From: Methylocapsa palsarum
GTDB taxonomy: Bacteria; Pseudomonadota; Alphaproteobacteria; Rhizobiales; Beijerinckiaceae
Length of the DNA: 64,000 bases
Direction: 5' to 3'
Assembly: GCF_900114285.1 (NCBI RefSeq)
Contig: NZ_FOSN01000013.1
Span: forward strand, 1 to 64,000
Position numbers and translations under genes: made by a program. Below are positions 10,538 to 18,750 of this stretch, piece by piece. The notes under the pieces are model-generated. The model was given only the letters and a program-made list of their open reading frames with translations. It ran no database searches and was not told the DNA's origin. Within the stretch, counting starts at the first letter, position 1, and each line of letters opens with the position of its first letter.

Positions 10538-10828
10538 GTGCAATTTACCGTCGGGCTTAAACTTAAAGGCAAGTCGGACCACATCTCTGTGGACGCAGAA
10601 GATGCGCTCATCGCCGCGCTTAAGGTCAAGACTGAACACCCCGAGGCGTTGATTACCTACGTTCGCCAACAAAATCGTCGCGGCGACGCGCGTCACCCAT
10701 CGCATGGGCTCGCTGAACAGACTCATTTGAGGATCAATGACGGCGAAGCCGGCGAAAGACTAGGACCTTCTTCACGTCTGAAGTCGGAGGCGTTGCCGAG
10801 TGGCGCGCTGCAAAGCTATTCCTCGTAA
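10538..10828 (+). CDS. Small conserved-type hypothetical protein, 96 residues
   Basis: GTG start preceded by AGGGAGG with a 7-base spacer, which decides this start over the longer frame opening at 10445. The first 60 residues (VQFTVGLKLKGKSDHISVDA, then EDALIAALKVKTEHPEALIT) have the look of a short conserved alphaproteobacterial accessory protein ending NRRGDARHPSH. The last 35 residues look like read-through into non-conserved sequence. No function can be assigned. Confidence 0.5.
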   Translation: MQFTVGLKLKGKSDHISVDAEDALIAALKVKTEHPEALITYVRQQNRRGDARHPSHGLAEQTHLRINDGEAGERLGPSSRLKSEALPSGALQSYSS

Positions 10829-10976
10829 GGCATAGGCACGATATGTCTTCGAAGCGTTTTGGAAGCAGAGCGCGTTCCATATTGGGCTTAAGCGATTCCG
10901 GCCGACCCGCGCGGGAGGCTAACCGAGGCGGCGGCATCGTTGGGGGCAATGCCGAACATTCGGGAGGGAGAATCGG

Positions 10977-11330
10977 GTGCCAACGCATGCAAGGGAGCGT
11001 GCATTTCTCGAAAGCATCGCGAAGCGCCGAATCCTCATTACCTACCAGGAGTTGGCGAAGGCTCTTCAGATATCGCCACCCCATTCGATCCATCGGGTGA
11101 CGGAAGCCCTGGAGCGCCTGATGGAGGAGGACGCGGCGGCGGACCGCCCGTTCATCGCGGCGCTCGCCATCAGCAAGACGCGTGGCTGCCTGCCGGGGCC
11201 TGGGTTCTTCGATTGCGCCCGACGTCTCGGCCGGTTCGCGGGCGATCCGGACGGTCAGGACGCGAGGATGTTTCACGCCAGCGAGCTGAATGCCGTCTTC
11301 GCTTGCTGGGGCGGTTCGGGCGACAACTAA
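10977..11330 (+). CDS. Conserved hypothetical protein with a predicted N-terminal winged-helix-like region
   Basis: 117 residues from a GTG with a strong upstream GGGAGGGAG. The N-terminal half (FLESIAKRRILITYQELAKA) is helical and resembles a small winged-helix fold. The C-terminal half has GCLPGPGFFDCARRLGRF and a Trp near the end. I recall similar proteins in plasmid-borne regions of Hyphomicrobiales but know of no assigned role. The frame is intact and coding-like, and it is the first of three consecutive small plus-strand genes. Confidence 0.6.
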   Translation: MPTHARERAFLESIAKRRILITYQELAKALQISPPHSIHRVTEALERLMEEDAAADRPFIAALAISKTRGCLPGPGFFDCARRLGRFAGDPDGQDARMFHASELNAVFACWGGSGDN

Positions 11331-11422
11331 CACCGAGGACATCATGCTCACCGAAACTAACCCGACCCCTAAGCGGGGCAGCGGATTGTGCAGATTCCCA
11401 CCAATCACAACGGCGTGAGTCG

Positions 11423-11671
11423 ATGTCCGGCGGCAGTTATCCGAAGTTCAGGAACGACCGCGGCGCTCCGGAAATCTGCATGGGAGTAAGGGAATTCATG
11501 TGCATCGGCGAGTTCCCACCGCAGGACCACCCGCACGTCTACATCAATATGGGCGAGCCGGACACGATCCTCTGTCCCTACTGCGCGACGCGGTTCCGCT
11601 TCGATCCTCGATTGACGACGCTCGATGCCAACCCGCCTTACAGTTTTGTTCCTGACCATAACGCAGTTTGA
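11423..11671 (+). CDS. Zinc-finger domain protein (zf-CHCC, NDUFS6-like)
   Basis: 82 residues. The pattern C-x8-H-x14-C-x2-C is visible in CIGEFPPQDHPHVYINMGEP followed by ILCPYCATRFRF. This is the zinc-binding signature of the small zf-CHCC family, related to the NDUFS6 accessory subunit of complex I. Bacterial members are short stand-alone proteins of unclear role. The start used is the ATG of MSGGSYPKF; a longer frame upstream overlaps the previous gene and has no ribosome-binding site. Confidence 0.75.
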   Translation: MSGGSYPKFRNDRGAPEICMGVREFMCIGEFPPQDHPHVYINMGEPDTILCPYCATRFRFDPRLTTLDANPPYSFVPDHNAV

Positions 11672-11689
11672 AGAGCACTGAATCAATCT

Positions 11690-12028
11690 GTGCATGCGAC
11701 GTTGGTGAAGATCCTAAGCGGGGCGGTTACGTCAGACGCGCCGGAACCAGCAGCGGCAGCGGTATCGATTCGTAAGTCGATCGCACCGGATGATCTCGTA
11801 TGTCTGGACGACGGCCTTAAATTCAAGTCTTTGCGGCGGCGCCTGGGGGCGCTTGGAATGACGCCGGACGAATACCGTGCGAAGTGGAAGCTGCCGGCTG
11901 ACTATCCGATCGTCGCCCCTAACTACGCGACGCAGCGATCAGAAATGGCGAAGCGGTTTGAGCTTGGCCAACTGCGCGGAGACGGTGTTAAGCGCAAGGA
12001 CGGGCGGCCACGGAAGGAGACGGCGTAG
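11690..12028 (+). CDS. Ros/MucR-family regulator, N-terminally divergent
   Basis: Residues 35-95 carry the MucR core: a VCLDDGLKFKSLRRRLGALG zinc-finger-like segment, then MTPDEYRAKWKLPADYPIVA and NYATQRSEMAKRF. The family normally has about 140 residues, with an N-terminal oligomerisation region beginning well before the core. Here the first 30 residues are Ala/Pro-rich and unlike the family, so the protein may be truncated. A single Cys (VCLDD) remains and the second Cys/His of a classical finger is not obvious. The GTG start follows the zinc-finger gene by 18 bases. DNA binding is likely but reduced or altered specificity is possible. Confidence 0.7.
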   Translation: MHATLVKILSGAVTSDAPEPAAAAVSIRKSIAPDDLVCLDDGLKFKSLRRRLGALGMTPDEYRAKWKLPADYPIVAPNYATQRSEMAKRFELGQLRGDGVKRKDGRPRKETA

Positions 12029-12156
12029 TCCCTTTTGCAGACGGAAAGCCGTGTGGTTGGTCAACGCTCCTCAGTCAATGACGGCCAGAACGCCATGCCC
12101 CCCCCAGAGGTTCGAGACGGCCTCCTGGCGGGCACGACTGTCCCTATCGTAGGAAC

Positions 12157-12366
12157 TTAGAGAAGCTTTATGTTGACGGCGGAGGTCTTTCCCTTCTTTG
12201 GGTCGCGCTCTTCGTCAAACGACACCTTTTGCCCTTCATCCAAGCTGCTCAGACCCGCACGCTCGACGGCGCTTATGTGAACGAAAATGTCGGCGCCGCC
12301 ACTATCCGGCTGAACAAACCCGAAACCCTTTGTAGGATTGAACCACTTCACTGTGCCGTTCGGCAT
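12157..12366 (-). CDS. Cold-shock-domain protein, CspA family
   Basis: 69 residues from the ATG of [19 protein letters not shown]. Both RNA-binding motifs are present: KGFGFVQ (RNP1) and DIFVHISA (RNP2). Length equals that of ordinary single-domain cold-shock proteins. These act as RNA chaperones in the cytoplasm. The upstream in-frame ATG would add four residues (MERQ) and is less typical. It stands alone between the MucR-like gene and a LysR gene. Confidence 0.9.
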   Translation of the reverse strand: MPNGTVKWFNPTKGFGFVQPDSGGADIFVHISAVERAGLSSLDEGQKVSFDEERDPKKGKTSAVNIKLL

Positions 12367-12653
12367 CTGTCTCTCCAATTGCGCGCGTCAAGCACCGGAC
12401 AACCAATGAGTCTGCCTACAAAAATGACAAATGCTTTTAGGCTACATTGCGCTTGGATATCAAGCTTGAATCCATAAAGCGACAGGGGGGCTCGCATATG
12501 GACTTTTCTTGAACATTGCTGAAACACGGCATTGGTGTCGCAAACAGACCAAGCGCGGGGCTGACATCATATCGGTCTGGCGATGATAACAGGCGTCGAC
12601 GGCGCGGGTCGGCGTCAAGCCGTAATGGGCGCAAAGCGCCTCGTCACGTAGGG

Positions 12654-13691
12654 TCAAATCCTCCTTCGCACCGGCGTCCGTGATGTCGTCCTGGGTTTTT
12701 CGTTGGGCTTGTTTTGAGCAAGCTGCTTCGCTTGAAAGTGCTTGTCTTGGTCATGCCCCCTCGCCGATTCGACCGCGAGGCGTGCGACGGTCTGGCGTAG
12801 CCACATATGCGCTGGGTCGTGATCGTAGGAGGCATGCCACAGCAGCGAGATGGATATTTCCGGCAAATCCACCGGTGGAGGGCTGAGGGCGAGGCCGAGC
12901 GCGTCGGCAAAGAAGCGTGCGAGCCGTGCATGCATGGTCGTGATCACCGGCGCGCCGCGCACAAGGAACGGCACCGCAATGAATCGCGGCGTGGTCAGGA
13001 CGATCGTACGCTTGAGGCCGAGCTTCAAAAGCGCGTCGTCCACCGGCCCATGCTCGCCTGGCCGCAAGCTCGTGAGCACATGCGGCAGTCGCACATAATC
13101 GTCGAGGGAGATTGGCGGCGAGAGCCCCACCCGCGCAGCGTTGAACATGCACAAATAGGTTTCGCTGAATAGAGGCCGTTGCTTATGGTGCGTCTGCCCT
13201 TCTGCGAACGAACCGATCCCGAATGCGAGGTCGAGGCGGTCCACGTCGAGATTCTCGAGAACCTGCGACGAGTCGATGCTATGCAGCCGCAGCCTGACGC
13301 CAGGCGCCGTTTCGCAAAGACAGGCGAGGAGCGCGGGGCCAAGCAGCACCTCGACGCTATCCGGCAGTCCTATACGGAATACGTGATCGGCGGTGCGGGG
13401 ATCGAAGGGCTTTTCGCGCGACACCAGCGCCTCGATTTGGGAGAGCGCAACCCGCACAGGGTCGATGAGCGCCAGGGCGCGGGGCGTCGGGCGCAGGCCG
13501 GCCGGGGCGCGCGTGAGGAGTTCGTCGCCAAACAGCGCGCGCAAGCGCGAAAGGTTGTGGCTCATTGCCGACTGCCCGATGCCAATGCGCGCCGCGGCGC
13601 GGGTGACGCTGCGCTCCGAAAGCAGGGCGTCGAAGGCGACGAGCAGATTGAGGTCGAGGCGAGTTAAATTAGCATAATCGATGGCCATCAT
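12654..13691 (-). CDS. LysR-family transcriptional regulator
   Basis: 345 residues. The N-terminal helix-turn-helix is clear: LDLNLLVAFDALLSERSVTR, IGIGQSAMSHNLSRLRALFG. The effector domain follows (FRIGLPDSVEVLLGPALLAC). The opening resembles the NodD/PcpR/LinR branch of LysR proteins. The last 40 residues (after LAVESARG) are charged, low-complexity and probably a read-through extension. It is divergently transcribed from the small exported protein at 13802 with a 110-base shared upstream region, the classical arrangement for a LysR regulator and its target. That pairing is inference. Confidence 0.8.
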   Translation of the reverse strand: MMAIDYANLTRLDLNLLVAFDALLSERSVTRAAARIGIGQSAMSHNLSRLRALFGDELLTRAPAGLRPTPRALALIDPVRVALSQIEALVSREKPFDPRTADHVFRIGLPDSVEVLLGPALLACLCETAPGVRLRLHSIDSSQVLENLDVDRLDLAFGIGSFAEGQTHHKQRPLFSETYLCMFNAARVGLSPPISLDDYVRLPHVLTSLRPGEHGPVDDALLKLGLKRTIVLTTPRFIAVPFLVRGAPVITTMHARLARFFADALGLALSPPPVDLPEISISLLWHASYDHDPAHMWLRQTVARLAVESARGHDQDKHFQAKQLAQNKPNEKPRTTSRTPVRRRI

Positions 13692-13801
13692 TGATCCAAT
13701 CTATTTGACTAATGATGTAGCGGAGATCATCTCTGTGTCAACGGCGGATGTCGGGCTTTGAGCGCGGCGCCAAGCCAAACCAGATTATGAAGGAAAAGAT
13801 C

Positions 13802-14140
13802 ATGAAAATTCACTGCAGCATCATAGCGGCCGCAATTGCGCTCGCGTCGCTCGGCGTGGTCCAGGCGGAGGGACTGAAGCCGATTGAGGGCCAAGCCGTT
13901 GATCTCGGCAATTTGTCCGGCGTCGCCTACTACACGGTGGAGCGCGATGGCTTCCACATTGTCGCCACCCTCGCGCAGCAGGGCGAGGATGGAGTGCCCG
14001 TGCGCGTCGAGACCGTCCTCGCGCCCGGCCAGAGCGTCACGTTCTCCACGCCTCGCGGCGTGGGCGCCGGGCCCGACGCCGTCGAGATAAGCCGGTGGAA
14101 CGACCATGTGCTCGTGCACAAGACGAGCCTCGTGAACTGA
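13802..14140 (+). CDS. Small exported protein of unknown function
   Basis: 112 residues from the ATG preceded by AAGGAAAAG. Residues 1-22 form a Sec signal peptide (MKIHCSIIAAAIALASLGVV, cleavage likely after QA). The mature part, about 90 residues, is beta-rich (YYTVERDGFHIVATLAQ, VETVLAPGQSVTFSTPRG) and has no cysteines. I do not recognise the family. It is the divergent neighbour of the LysR gene and could be its target. Confidence 0.65.
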   Translation: MKIHCSIIAAAIALASLGVVQAEGLKPIEGQAVDLGNLSGVAYYTVERDGFHIVATLAQQGEDGVPVRVETVLAPGQSVTFSTPRGVGAGPDAVEISRWNDHVLVHKTSLVN

Positions 14141-14580
14141 GCCCGGCAGCGCCGGTCGGCGTGTTGCAAGGATAGGGATGAGAGACGACTGAGGCTTGGT
14201 TCCAATGTCGCCGACGTCAATCATTCTGCAACATGCTGACCGGCGCGCATCCGCGCGCGGAAACGGACGATGTCGGGCAGAGGATCGAAATCGGGGTCAG
14301 TGCAAGGGTTGGTATTTTCTGTACGCTTGAGACGGTGTCAACTGCCCCAGACGCCATCGGGAGCCAATTGTCAACCTTAAGCCTAAACCTCCTGCACGCC
14401 GACAATTATCCTGGCCGGCGATTTGAAAGTGTATCTCGTCAGCAGGTCTCCGCATCATGAATGATGCTGCGTTCGTCAGCTCGGCACATCTGCAGCAGCG
14501 TCAACGGATCAATTGAGTGGTATTTCTGCGCCAAAGGGTGCGTCCACCATTTGCAGTGCCCATGGCTCAGCATGTCAACC
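14141..14580 (+). other. No supported gene
   Basis: Several short frames exist but none has a ribosome-binding site or recognisable sequence. The stretch ends at the inverted repeat of the deleted IS3 element. Confidence 0.5.
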
Positions 14581-14869
14581 TGTCCGTCGTCAGAGTTTTT
14601 GAGACAGAAGGCGGCGTAATTCATGGAGGACCTGGCTCATCTGACGGTTGATTTTATGCAGCTTGCATTTGATGCATCAAGCGGCGATTTTCTCCTCGGC
14701 TGAGTATTGCTTCCGCGTCGCCCGGCGTATGTCCTTCACGATCCGCTCCGACGACAATTTCGGGGTTCCGGATTTCTGGCTCATCTCCACTCCTCATTGG
14801 TTACGATGAGCAAGAAATCCTTCGTTCTTCAACCCGCTAATTTTGTCTTAAAGGCGATGACGCCGGACA
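14581..14869 (-). mobile_element. 289-bp internally deleted IS3-family element (MITE-like)
   Basis: Both ends are visible. The left is TGTCCGTCGTCAG (14581-14593); the right, read on the minus strand, is TGTCCGGCGTCA (14869 to 14858), each followed about 20 bases in by AGACA. Inside is the first 33 codons of an IS3-type OrfA, then an abrupt join to the far end of the element. OrfB and most of OrfA are lost. The flanking bases (ACC / ATT) show no target duplication. The right end matches the IS end at window position 1-95. It cannot move by itself but could be mobilised by a full-length relative. Confidence 0.75.
14677..14784 (-). pseudogene. Start of IS3-family OrfA transposase, truncated
   Basis: 35 residues: MSQKSGTPKLSSERIVKDIR then RATRKQYSAEEKI, followed by AA and a stop. 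RATRKQYSAEEKI is the well-known start of the IS3 OrfA helix-turn-helix, which in intact copies continues RIVLxGLRGE. The frame is cut by the internal deletion of the element that carries it. Confidence 0.75.
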
Positions 14870-15096
14870 ATTGTTTTGTCCCAAAATCTGCGATGGGATT
14901 TTGGATGACGCGCGTGCGGCGGGCCGAGAGGCGAATTTCGGTCGTTTGCGTCGTACAGTGAGCGGCATGCTCTGCGCGCCGCCGTTGCGACGAGACCAGA
15001 TGGGAATGAAGCCGTTAAATGTCGTCAACGAATTTGGCTGGTCGCGTTTTTCTTATCCCCCCATGCTCCTGCGCGATTCGTGCTACCTCCTTGATC

Positions 15097-15588
15097 ATGG
15101 AAACTAAACCGCCCGTGCCCCGCGCGATCCTTGTCGGCATCCAGGTCCCGAGCGTCGACGACGTCGCGCACGCCGCGAGCATCGAGGAGCTGGGCCGTCT
15201 AGTGAAGACACTCGGTTACGAGGTCGTCGGAACGATGTCGCAGAAGCGCGACGGGATCGGCGGTGGGACGGTGCTCGGCAAGGGGCGGCTTGAGGAACTC
15301 GCGGCGATCACCGGCGGGACGGGCGTCGTGGGATCGATGGCAATCCCGCAGAAGTCGAAGGCCCGCGAGCGCTTTGAGGATGCCAACGAGAAGAAGCCTG
15401 ATGCCCCGCAAGTCGAGCCTGATCCGGAGGCGCCGCCGAAGCCGGAGTTCGTGATCGTCGATCACGAGATCTCGCCGAGCCAGGCACGCAACCTTGAGCG
15501 TGCAACCGGCGCGCAGGTGCTTGATCGGACCGGCGTGATCGTGGAGATCTTCCACCGCCATGCACATAGCCGTGAGGCGAAGCTGTAG
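15097..15588 (+). pseudogene. hflX: GTPase HflX, N-terminal domain only (nonsense and truncation)
   Basis: From METKPPVPRAILVGIQVP the sequence follows the HflX N-terminal domain: GTVLGKGRLEEL, FVIVDHEISPSQARNLERAT, VLDRTGVIVEIFHRHAHSRE. It stops at AKL-TAG where the family reads A(K/R)LQVE; the next codons GTG GAG ATC still fit VE(I), so a CAG-to-TAG change is likely. Homology ends a few codons later, so the GTPase domain is gone. A duplicate remnant of a housekeeping gene; the functional hflX should be elsewhere. Confidence 0.8.
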
Positions 15589-15610
15589 GTGGAGATCTCG
15601 GAGGATATAA

Positions 15611-15805
15611 ATGAAATGTGCGTTTTCCGCTATCGCGTGTTTTGCGCTCCCATTTACGCTCTCGTCCCCCGCTCCGGCTCATCAGGTTGTGATCGGCGAT
15701 AGATCGCTCATCCATGGGTGCGGGAGGAGGCAATCGGGGCGCCAGGGACTTACTCGTGTATCATTGAGGTTCATAACGATGGCGATGAGTCCGAACGTCT
15801 TCTAG
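15611..15805 (+). CDS. Possible small exported peptide, 64 residues
   Basis: ATG preceded by GGAGGATATAA, a good ribosome-binding site. Residues 1-23 look like a signal peptide (MKCAFSAIACFALPFTLSSP). The rest, about 40 residues, shows no family resemblance and may be the stump of a longer exported protein. Uncertain. Confidence 0.25.
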   Translation: MKCAFSAIACFALPFTLSSPAPAHQVVIGDRSLIHGCGRRQSGRQGLTRVSLRFITMAMSPNVF

Positions 15806-15813
15806 GCGCGTCT

Positions 15814-16620
15814 TTAGCTGACCTCGTCCGTCCAGACCTTGAAACTGACTAGAGTGTTAGGGCCGAAGGTGTGCGTGATCGGGACGTCAGCCGCGTCGCG
15901 GCCCTGAGCGATCAGCACGCGGCCTATTCGAGGCGTGTTGTTCCGCGGATCGAATGTGTGCCACTTCCCTCCAAGATAGGCCTCGAACCAGCCGGCAAAA
16001 TCCATTGGGCCATAGGGCGGCGGCACGCCGATATCCCCGAGGTAGCCGGTGCAATAGCGTGCCGGAATGTTCATGCAGCGGCAGAGCGTGATCGCGAGGT
16101 GTGCATAGTCGCGACACACACCCTTGCCTTCGTTGAAGACCTCCCAGGCGGTCATCGTCGCGCGCGCATTCTCATAGCCGAAGGCAATGTGGCGATGGAC
16201 GAAATCGCAGATCGCTTGGACGCGGGCCCACCCGGGCGGAGACTTTTCGAAGAGGTTCCAGGCCACGTTGGAGAGGCGTTGTGTCTCGCAGTAACGGCTG
16301 CCGAGAAGAAAGAGCAGGGTCTCAGCTGGTAAATCCTCCACCGCGTGTTGGGAAGCAGAAGCAAAAACCGCGTCCGGTAGGCCGCTGTCACGAACGAGGC
16401 CATCGGCTGATAAGTGCATTCGGCCGGCAGGAGCAATTATACGGCTGCACCAATTGCTGTAGACGTCGCGGTAGCGGGAGATCGGCACGGATGGGCTGGT
16501 GGTCAGGTTGTCAGGCACGATGACGTCAGGTGTTCGGCTGGAATGGATGCCCAGAACCATAATCACAGGAGTGGTTTGCGGAAAGTCGTATATTATTTCA
16601 TAACCAACACGGATCTTCAT
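15814..16620 (-). CDS. Transglutaminase-like protein
   Basis: 268 residues. The catalytic triad of the transglutaminase-like superfamily is visible: Cys169 in GKGVCRDYAH, His221 in GKWHTF and Asp224 in FDPRNN. An N-terminal beta domain (residues 1-110) precedes it, as in the bacterial proteins often annotated transglutaminase family protein, which are thought to act as cysteine peptidases. No signal peptide or membrane helix. It is divergent from a second, different transglutaminase-like gene 467 bases away. Substrate unknown. Confidence 0.85.
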   Translation of the reverse strand: MKIRVGYEIIYDFPQTTPVIMVLGIHSSRTPDVIVPDNLTTSPSVPISRYRDVYSNWCSRIIAPAGRMHLSADGLVRDSGLPDAVFASASQHAVEDLPAETLLFLLGSRYCETQRLSNVAWNLFEKSPPGWARVQAICDFVHRHIAFGYENARATMTAWEVFNEGKGVCRDYAHLAITLCRCMNIPARYCTGYLGDIGVPPPYGPMDFAGWFEAYLGGKWHTFDPRNNTPRIGRVLIAQGRDAADVPITHTFGPNTLVSFKVWTDEVS

Positions 16621-17087
16621 TCTACATCATCTCATTTCACGATCTCATAGGCGCAATGAACCTGCCATCGCATGGCTGCGAGACCTCGGAACCCCGACCT
16701 ACGAATGTCGGTGCGTCTTATCGACATACCTCGACCGCGTCGCGAAGTTGATCAAAGCGGGGGGCGGTGTTGGAGCGAAGCGGTGCGTTTACGGTTCGTC
16801 CAGATCCATTGGGCATACTGGACGTTAGGATCACTTGCACCTCCATGCAGAGATGGTCCGTGGGAACCCGACGGAGGCGCCGGCCCATGAGTGACGATCG
16901 AGGACACGAATAGCAAGCTACAAATCCAATGGATGCAGAAATATTGGGCGTGGGTGACAGATCCGGCTGCATGGTATCTCGTTCATCTGCGCTCGCCCTC
17001 GTTGAAGCAGCAACGGCGCACAGCGATGAGCGCTCGCATCTTGGCATGGAAATTGCTTTATTGAAAACGCATCATCGTGGGGCCGCA
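16621..17087 (+). other. Intergenic region between two divergent transglutaminase-like genes
   Basis: 467 bases without a supported gene. It should contain both promoters; no clear consensus boxes or palindrome were found. The frame that extends the downstream gene back to 16929 has no ribosome-binding site or family similarity. Confidence 0.5.
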
Positions 17088-17996
17088 ATGCCGATTTTTA
17101 CCATCAGGCACGTCACTACGTACCATTATAAGGATCCTGTCGGGTTCGGCGAGCACCGAATGATGCTGCGCCCACGCGACGACGATGACCAGAGGGTGCT
17201 CGAAGCCGAGCTCAAAGTCACGCCCGCGCCGAGCGAAATCTCTTGGACGCGAGATAGCTTCGGCAACCATGTCGCGATCGCGCATTTCGCGGAACGCGCC
17301 TCAGAGCTCCGCGTCGAAAGCACGATTCGTCTCGACCACGCGCCGGGTGAATTCCGCGCGGCCGATATCGAGGATTTTGCTCAGACCCATCCGTTTGCTT
17401 ACGCCGAGGAAGATAGGCACAGTCTCGCGTGCTTCCTCACGCCGCTGTCCCAGCACCCCAAACTCGATCGTTGGGCCGCCACATTCCTCCGAAAGGACGG
17501 ATCGGCCGATACCGGCGAGCTTCTCTTCGACATGACGCAGACCATCAGGCGGACCTTCAAGCATGTGGCGCGACATGAGAAGGGAATTCAGGACCCGGTC
17601 CGGACGCTGGAGCTCGCCAGCGGGAGTTGTCGCGACCTTGCTGTGCTGATGATCGCTGCTCTTCGCTCTCTTGGAATCGCCGCGCGCTTCGTTTCCGGAT
17701 ATTTGCATCTTGGCGATGACGATGACGAGGAAGACGCTGGCGGAAACACCCATGCTTGGGTCCAGGTGTACGTTCCCGGCCCCGGCTGGGTCGACTTGGA
17801 TCCGTCGAGTGGAATGGTCGGGAATGAAAACCTCGTGCGCGTCGCAGTTGCGCACGAGCCACGCGAGGCGATACCGCTGCAGGGCACGTGGATTGGGACC
17901 GCGTCCGATCATCTCGCAATGAAAGTCGCGGTCAGGGTCACCGCGGCGCCGGATGCATGCGATGGACGTGGCGCCCGGACGGGCACTGGAGGATAA
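17088..17996 (+). CDS. Transglutaminase family protein with N-terminal beta domain
   Basis: 302 residues from MPIFTIRHVTTYHYKDPVGF, the standard start of this subfamily; earlier in-frame codons are ignored. The N-terminal domain (to about residue 110) is the bacterial transglutaminase-like beta domain; HRMMLRPRDDDDQRV is its typical block. The catalytic residues are Cys181 (ELASGSCRDLA), His222 (GNTHAW) and Asp237 (WVDLDPSSG). The family is common in alphaproteobacteria, usually with an alpha-E and circularly-permuted ATP-grasp partner gene; no such partner is present here. Cytoplasmic. Substrate unknown. Confidence 0.88.
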   Translation: MPIFTIRHVTTYHYKDPVGFGEHRMMLRPRDDDDQRVLEAELKVTPAPSEISWTRDSFGNHVAIAHFAERASELRVESTIRLDHAPGEFRAADIEDFAQTHPFAYAEEDRHSLACFLTPLSQHPKLDRWAATFLRKDGSADTGELLFDMTQTIRRTFKHVARHEKGIQDPVRTLELASGSCRDLAVLMIAALRSLGIAARFVSGYLHLGDDDDEEDAGGNTHAWVQVYVPGPGWVDLDPSSGMVGNENLVRVAVAHEPREAIPLQGTWIGTASDHLAMKVAVRVTAAPDACDGRGARTGTGG

Positions 17997-18379
17997 TGTC
18001 GGCCTGCGATGATTGAGACCCCATGTTCGGTGACGCGAGGCAGCAACGGAACTTTTTTCCATATTTTTTAAAGCATATGATCCTGCAAGGCTCCGCTTGC
18101 GCGCGCCGAAGAGGTTTTCGACGTACCGAAACTGCGCGCGCCTCAAATGATTCCCGCTTTCTGGACTTGCCTCAAACGACACGCGCCGGAGTAACCTCGT
18201 CGACCTACCCGTGGATCGAGGATCTCTGTCATCGAAATGGTAAAAGCACGCGCCAGGGTGAATCAAAAATCAAACTCCGCAGAACACGATGGTCCCTTCG
18301 AATTCTCAGATGTCGTCAAAACTAATCGGCGCGCCCGAATACGCCGCCCATACGTCAGTTTAGATCGTCGCGCCTTGCG
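17997..18379 (+). other. No supported gene
   Basis: Frames in this stretch are shadows or short; nothing recognised. Confidence 0.5.
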
Positions 18380-18679
18380 TCAGGTTGGCGCGTGAAGCGA
18401 GGCGGCGGGGAACTCCTCGATTTTCCGGAGGCGAATGCGCCCTGGTCCGCCGTCCACAACTTCGCCTGGGCGGCGGGTTGCCTTCCGCGAAATAGACCTC
18501 CTCGATGACGCCGGTGCGGCTCTCGACGAAAAAGCCGGTAGCATCGCCTTTCGCGGGCCCGCAGCGCCACGCGCCATCGTCTCCACGCTGTCGCGAAGAA
18601 CATAAGCCTGTTGAATTGAGGGCTGGGGCCGCGTTCTGAGCACTTGGCCCCCCGCAGAGTCTTTGTCAGGGAATAAGAG
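18380..18679 (-). pseudogene. 3' half of an unidentified ORF interrupted by the IS1595 element
   Basis: Reading from 20870 on the minus strand to 20643, then one copy of the 8-bp target duplication, then 18671 down to 18380 gives a single uninterrupted frame of 175 codons: the two halves rejoin exactly when the element is removed. This half begins in FPDKDSAGGQVLRT. Another frame in the 3' part reads GDATGFFVESRTGVIEEVYF, and a third reads KLWTADQGAFASG. Both look more protein-like than the open frame, so the gene may already have carried frameshifts. I do not recognise the family. Confidence 0.45.
18672..18679. repeat. Left copy of the 8-bp target-site duplication AATAAGAG
   Basis: AATAAGAG occurs immediately outside both termini of the IS1595 element (also at 20635-20642). 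Eight bases is the usual duplication length for the family, and the perfect match suggests recent insertion. Confidence 0.9.
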
Positions 18680-18703
18680 GGCGATTATGCGGAACTTGAC
18701 ACG
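18680..18703 (+). repeat. Left terminal inverted repeat of the IS1595 element (24 bp)
   Basis: Begins GGCGATTATGCGG and ends TTGACACG. It is the exact reverse complement of 20611-20634. Confidence 0.93.
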
Positions 18704-18750
18704 GTTTTAATGTTGGCGTAGGGTTGTTCTCAAGCAAGGGAATCACTCCT

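Noticed and set aside
14439-14624. 61-codon minus-strand ORF starting MNYAAFCLKNSDDGQ
   Set aside because: Its first codons are simply the terminus of the IS3 element and the rest has no support.
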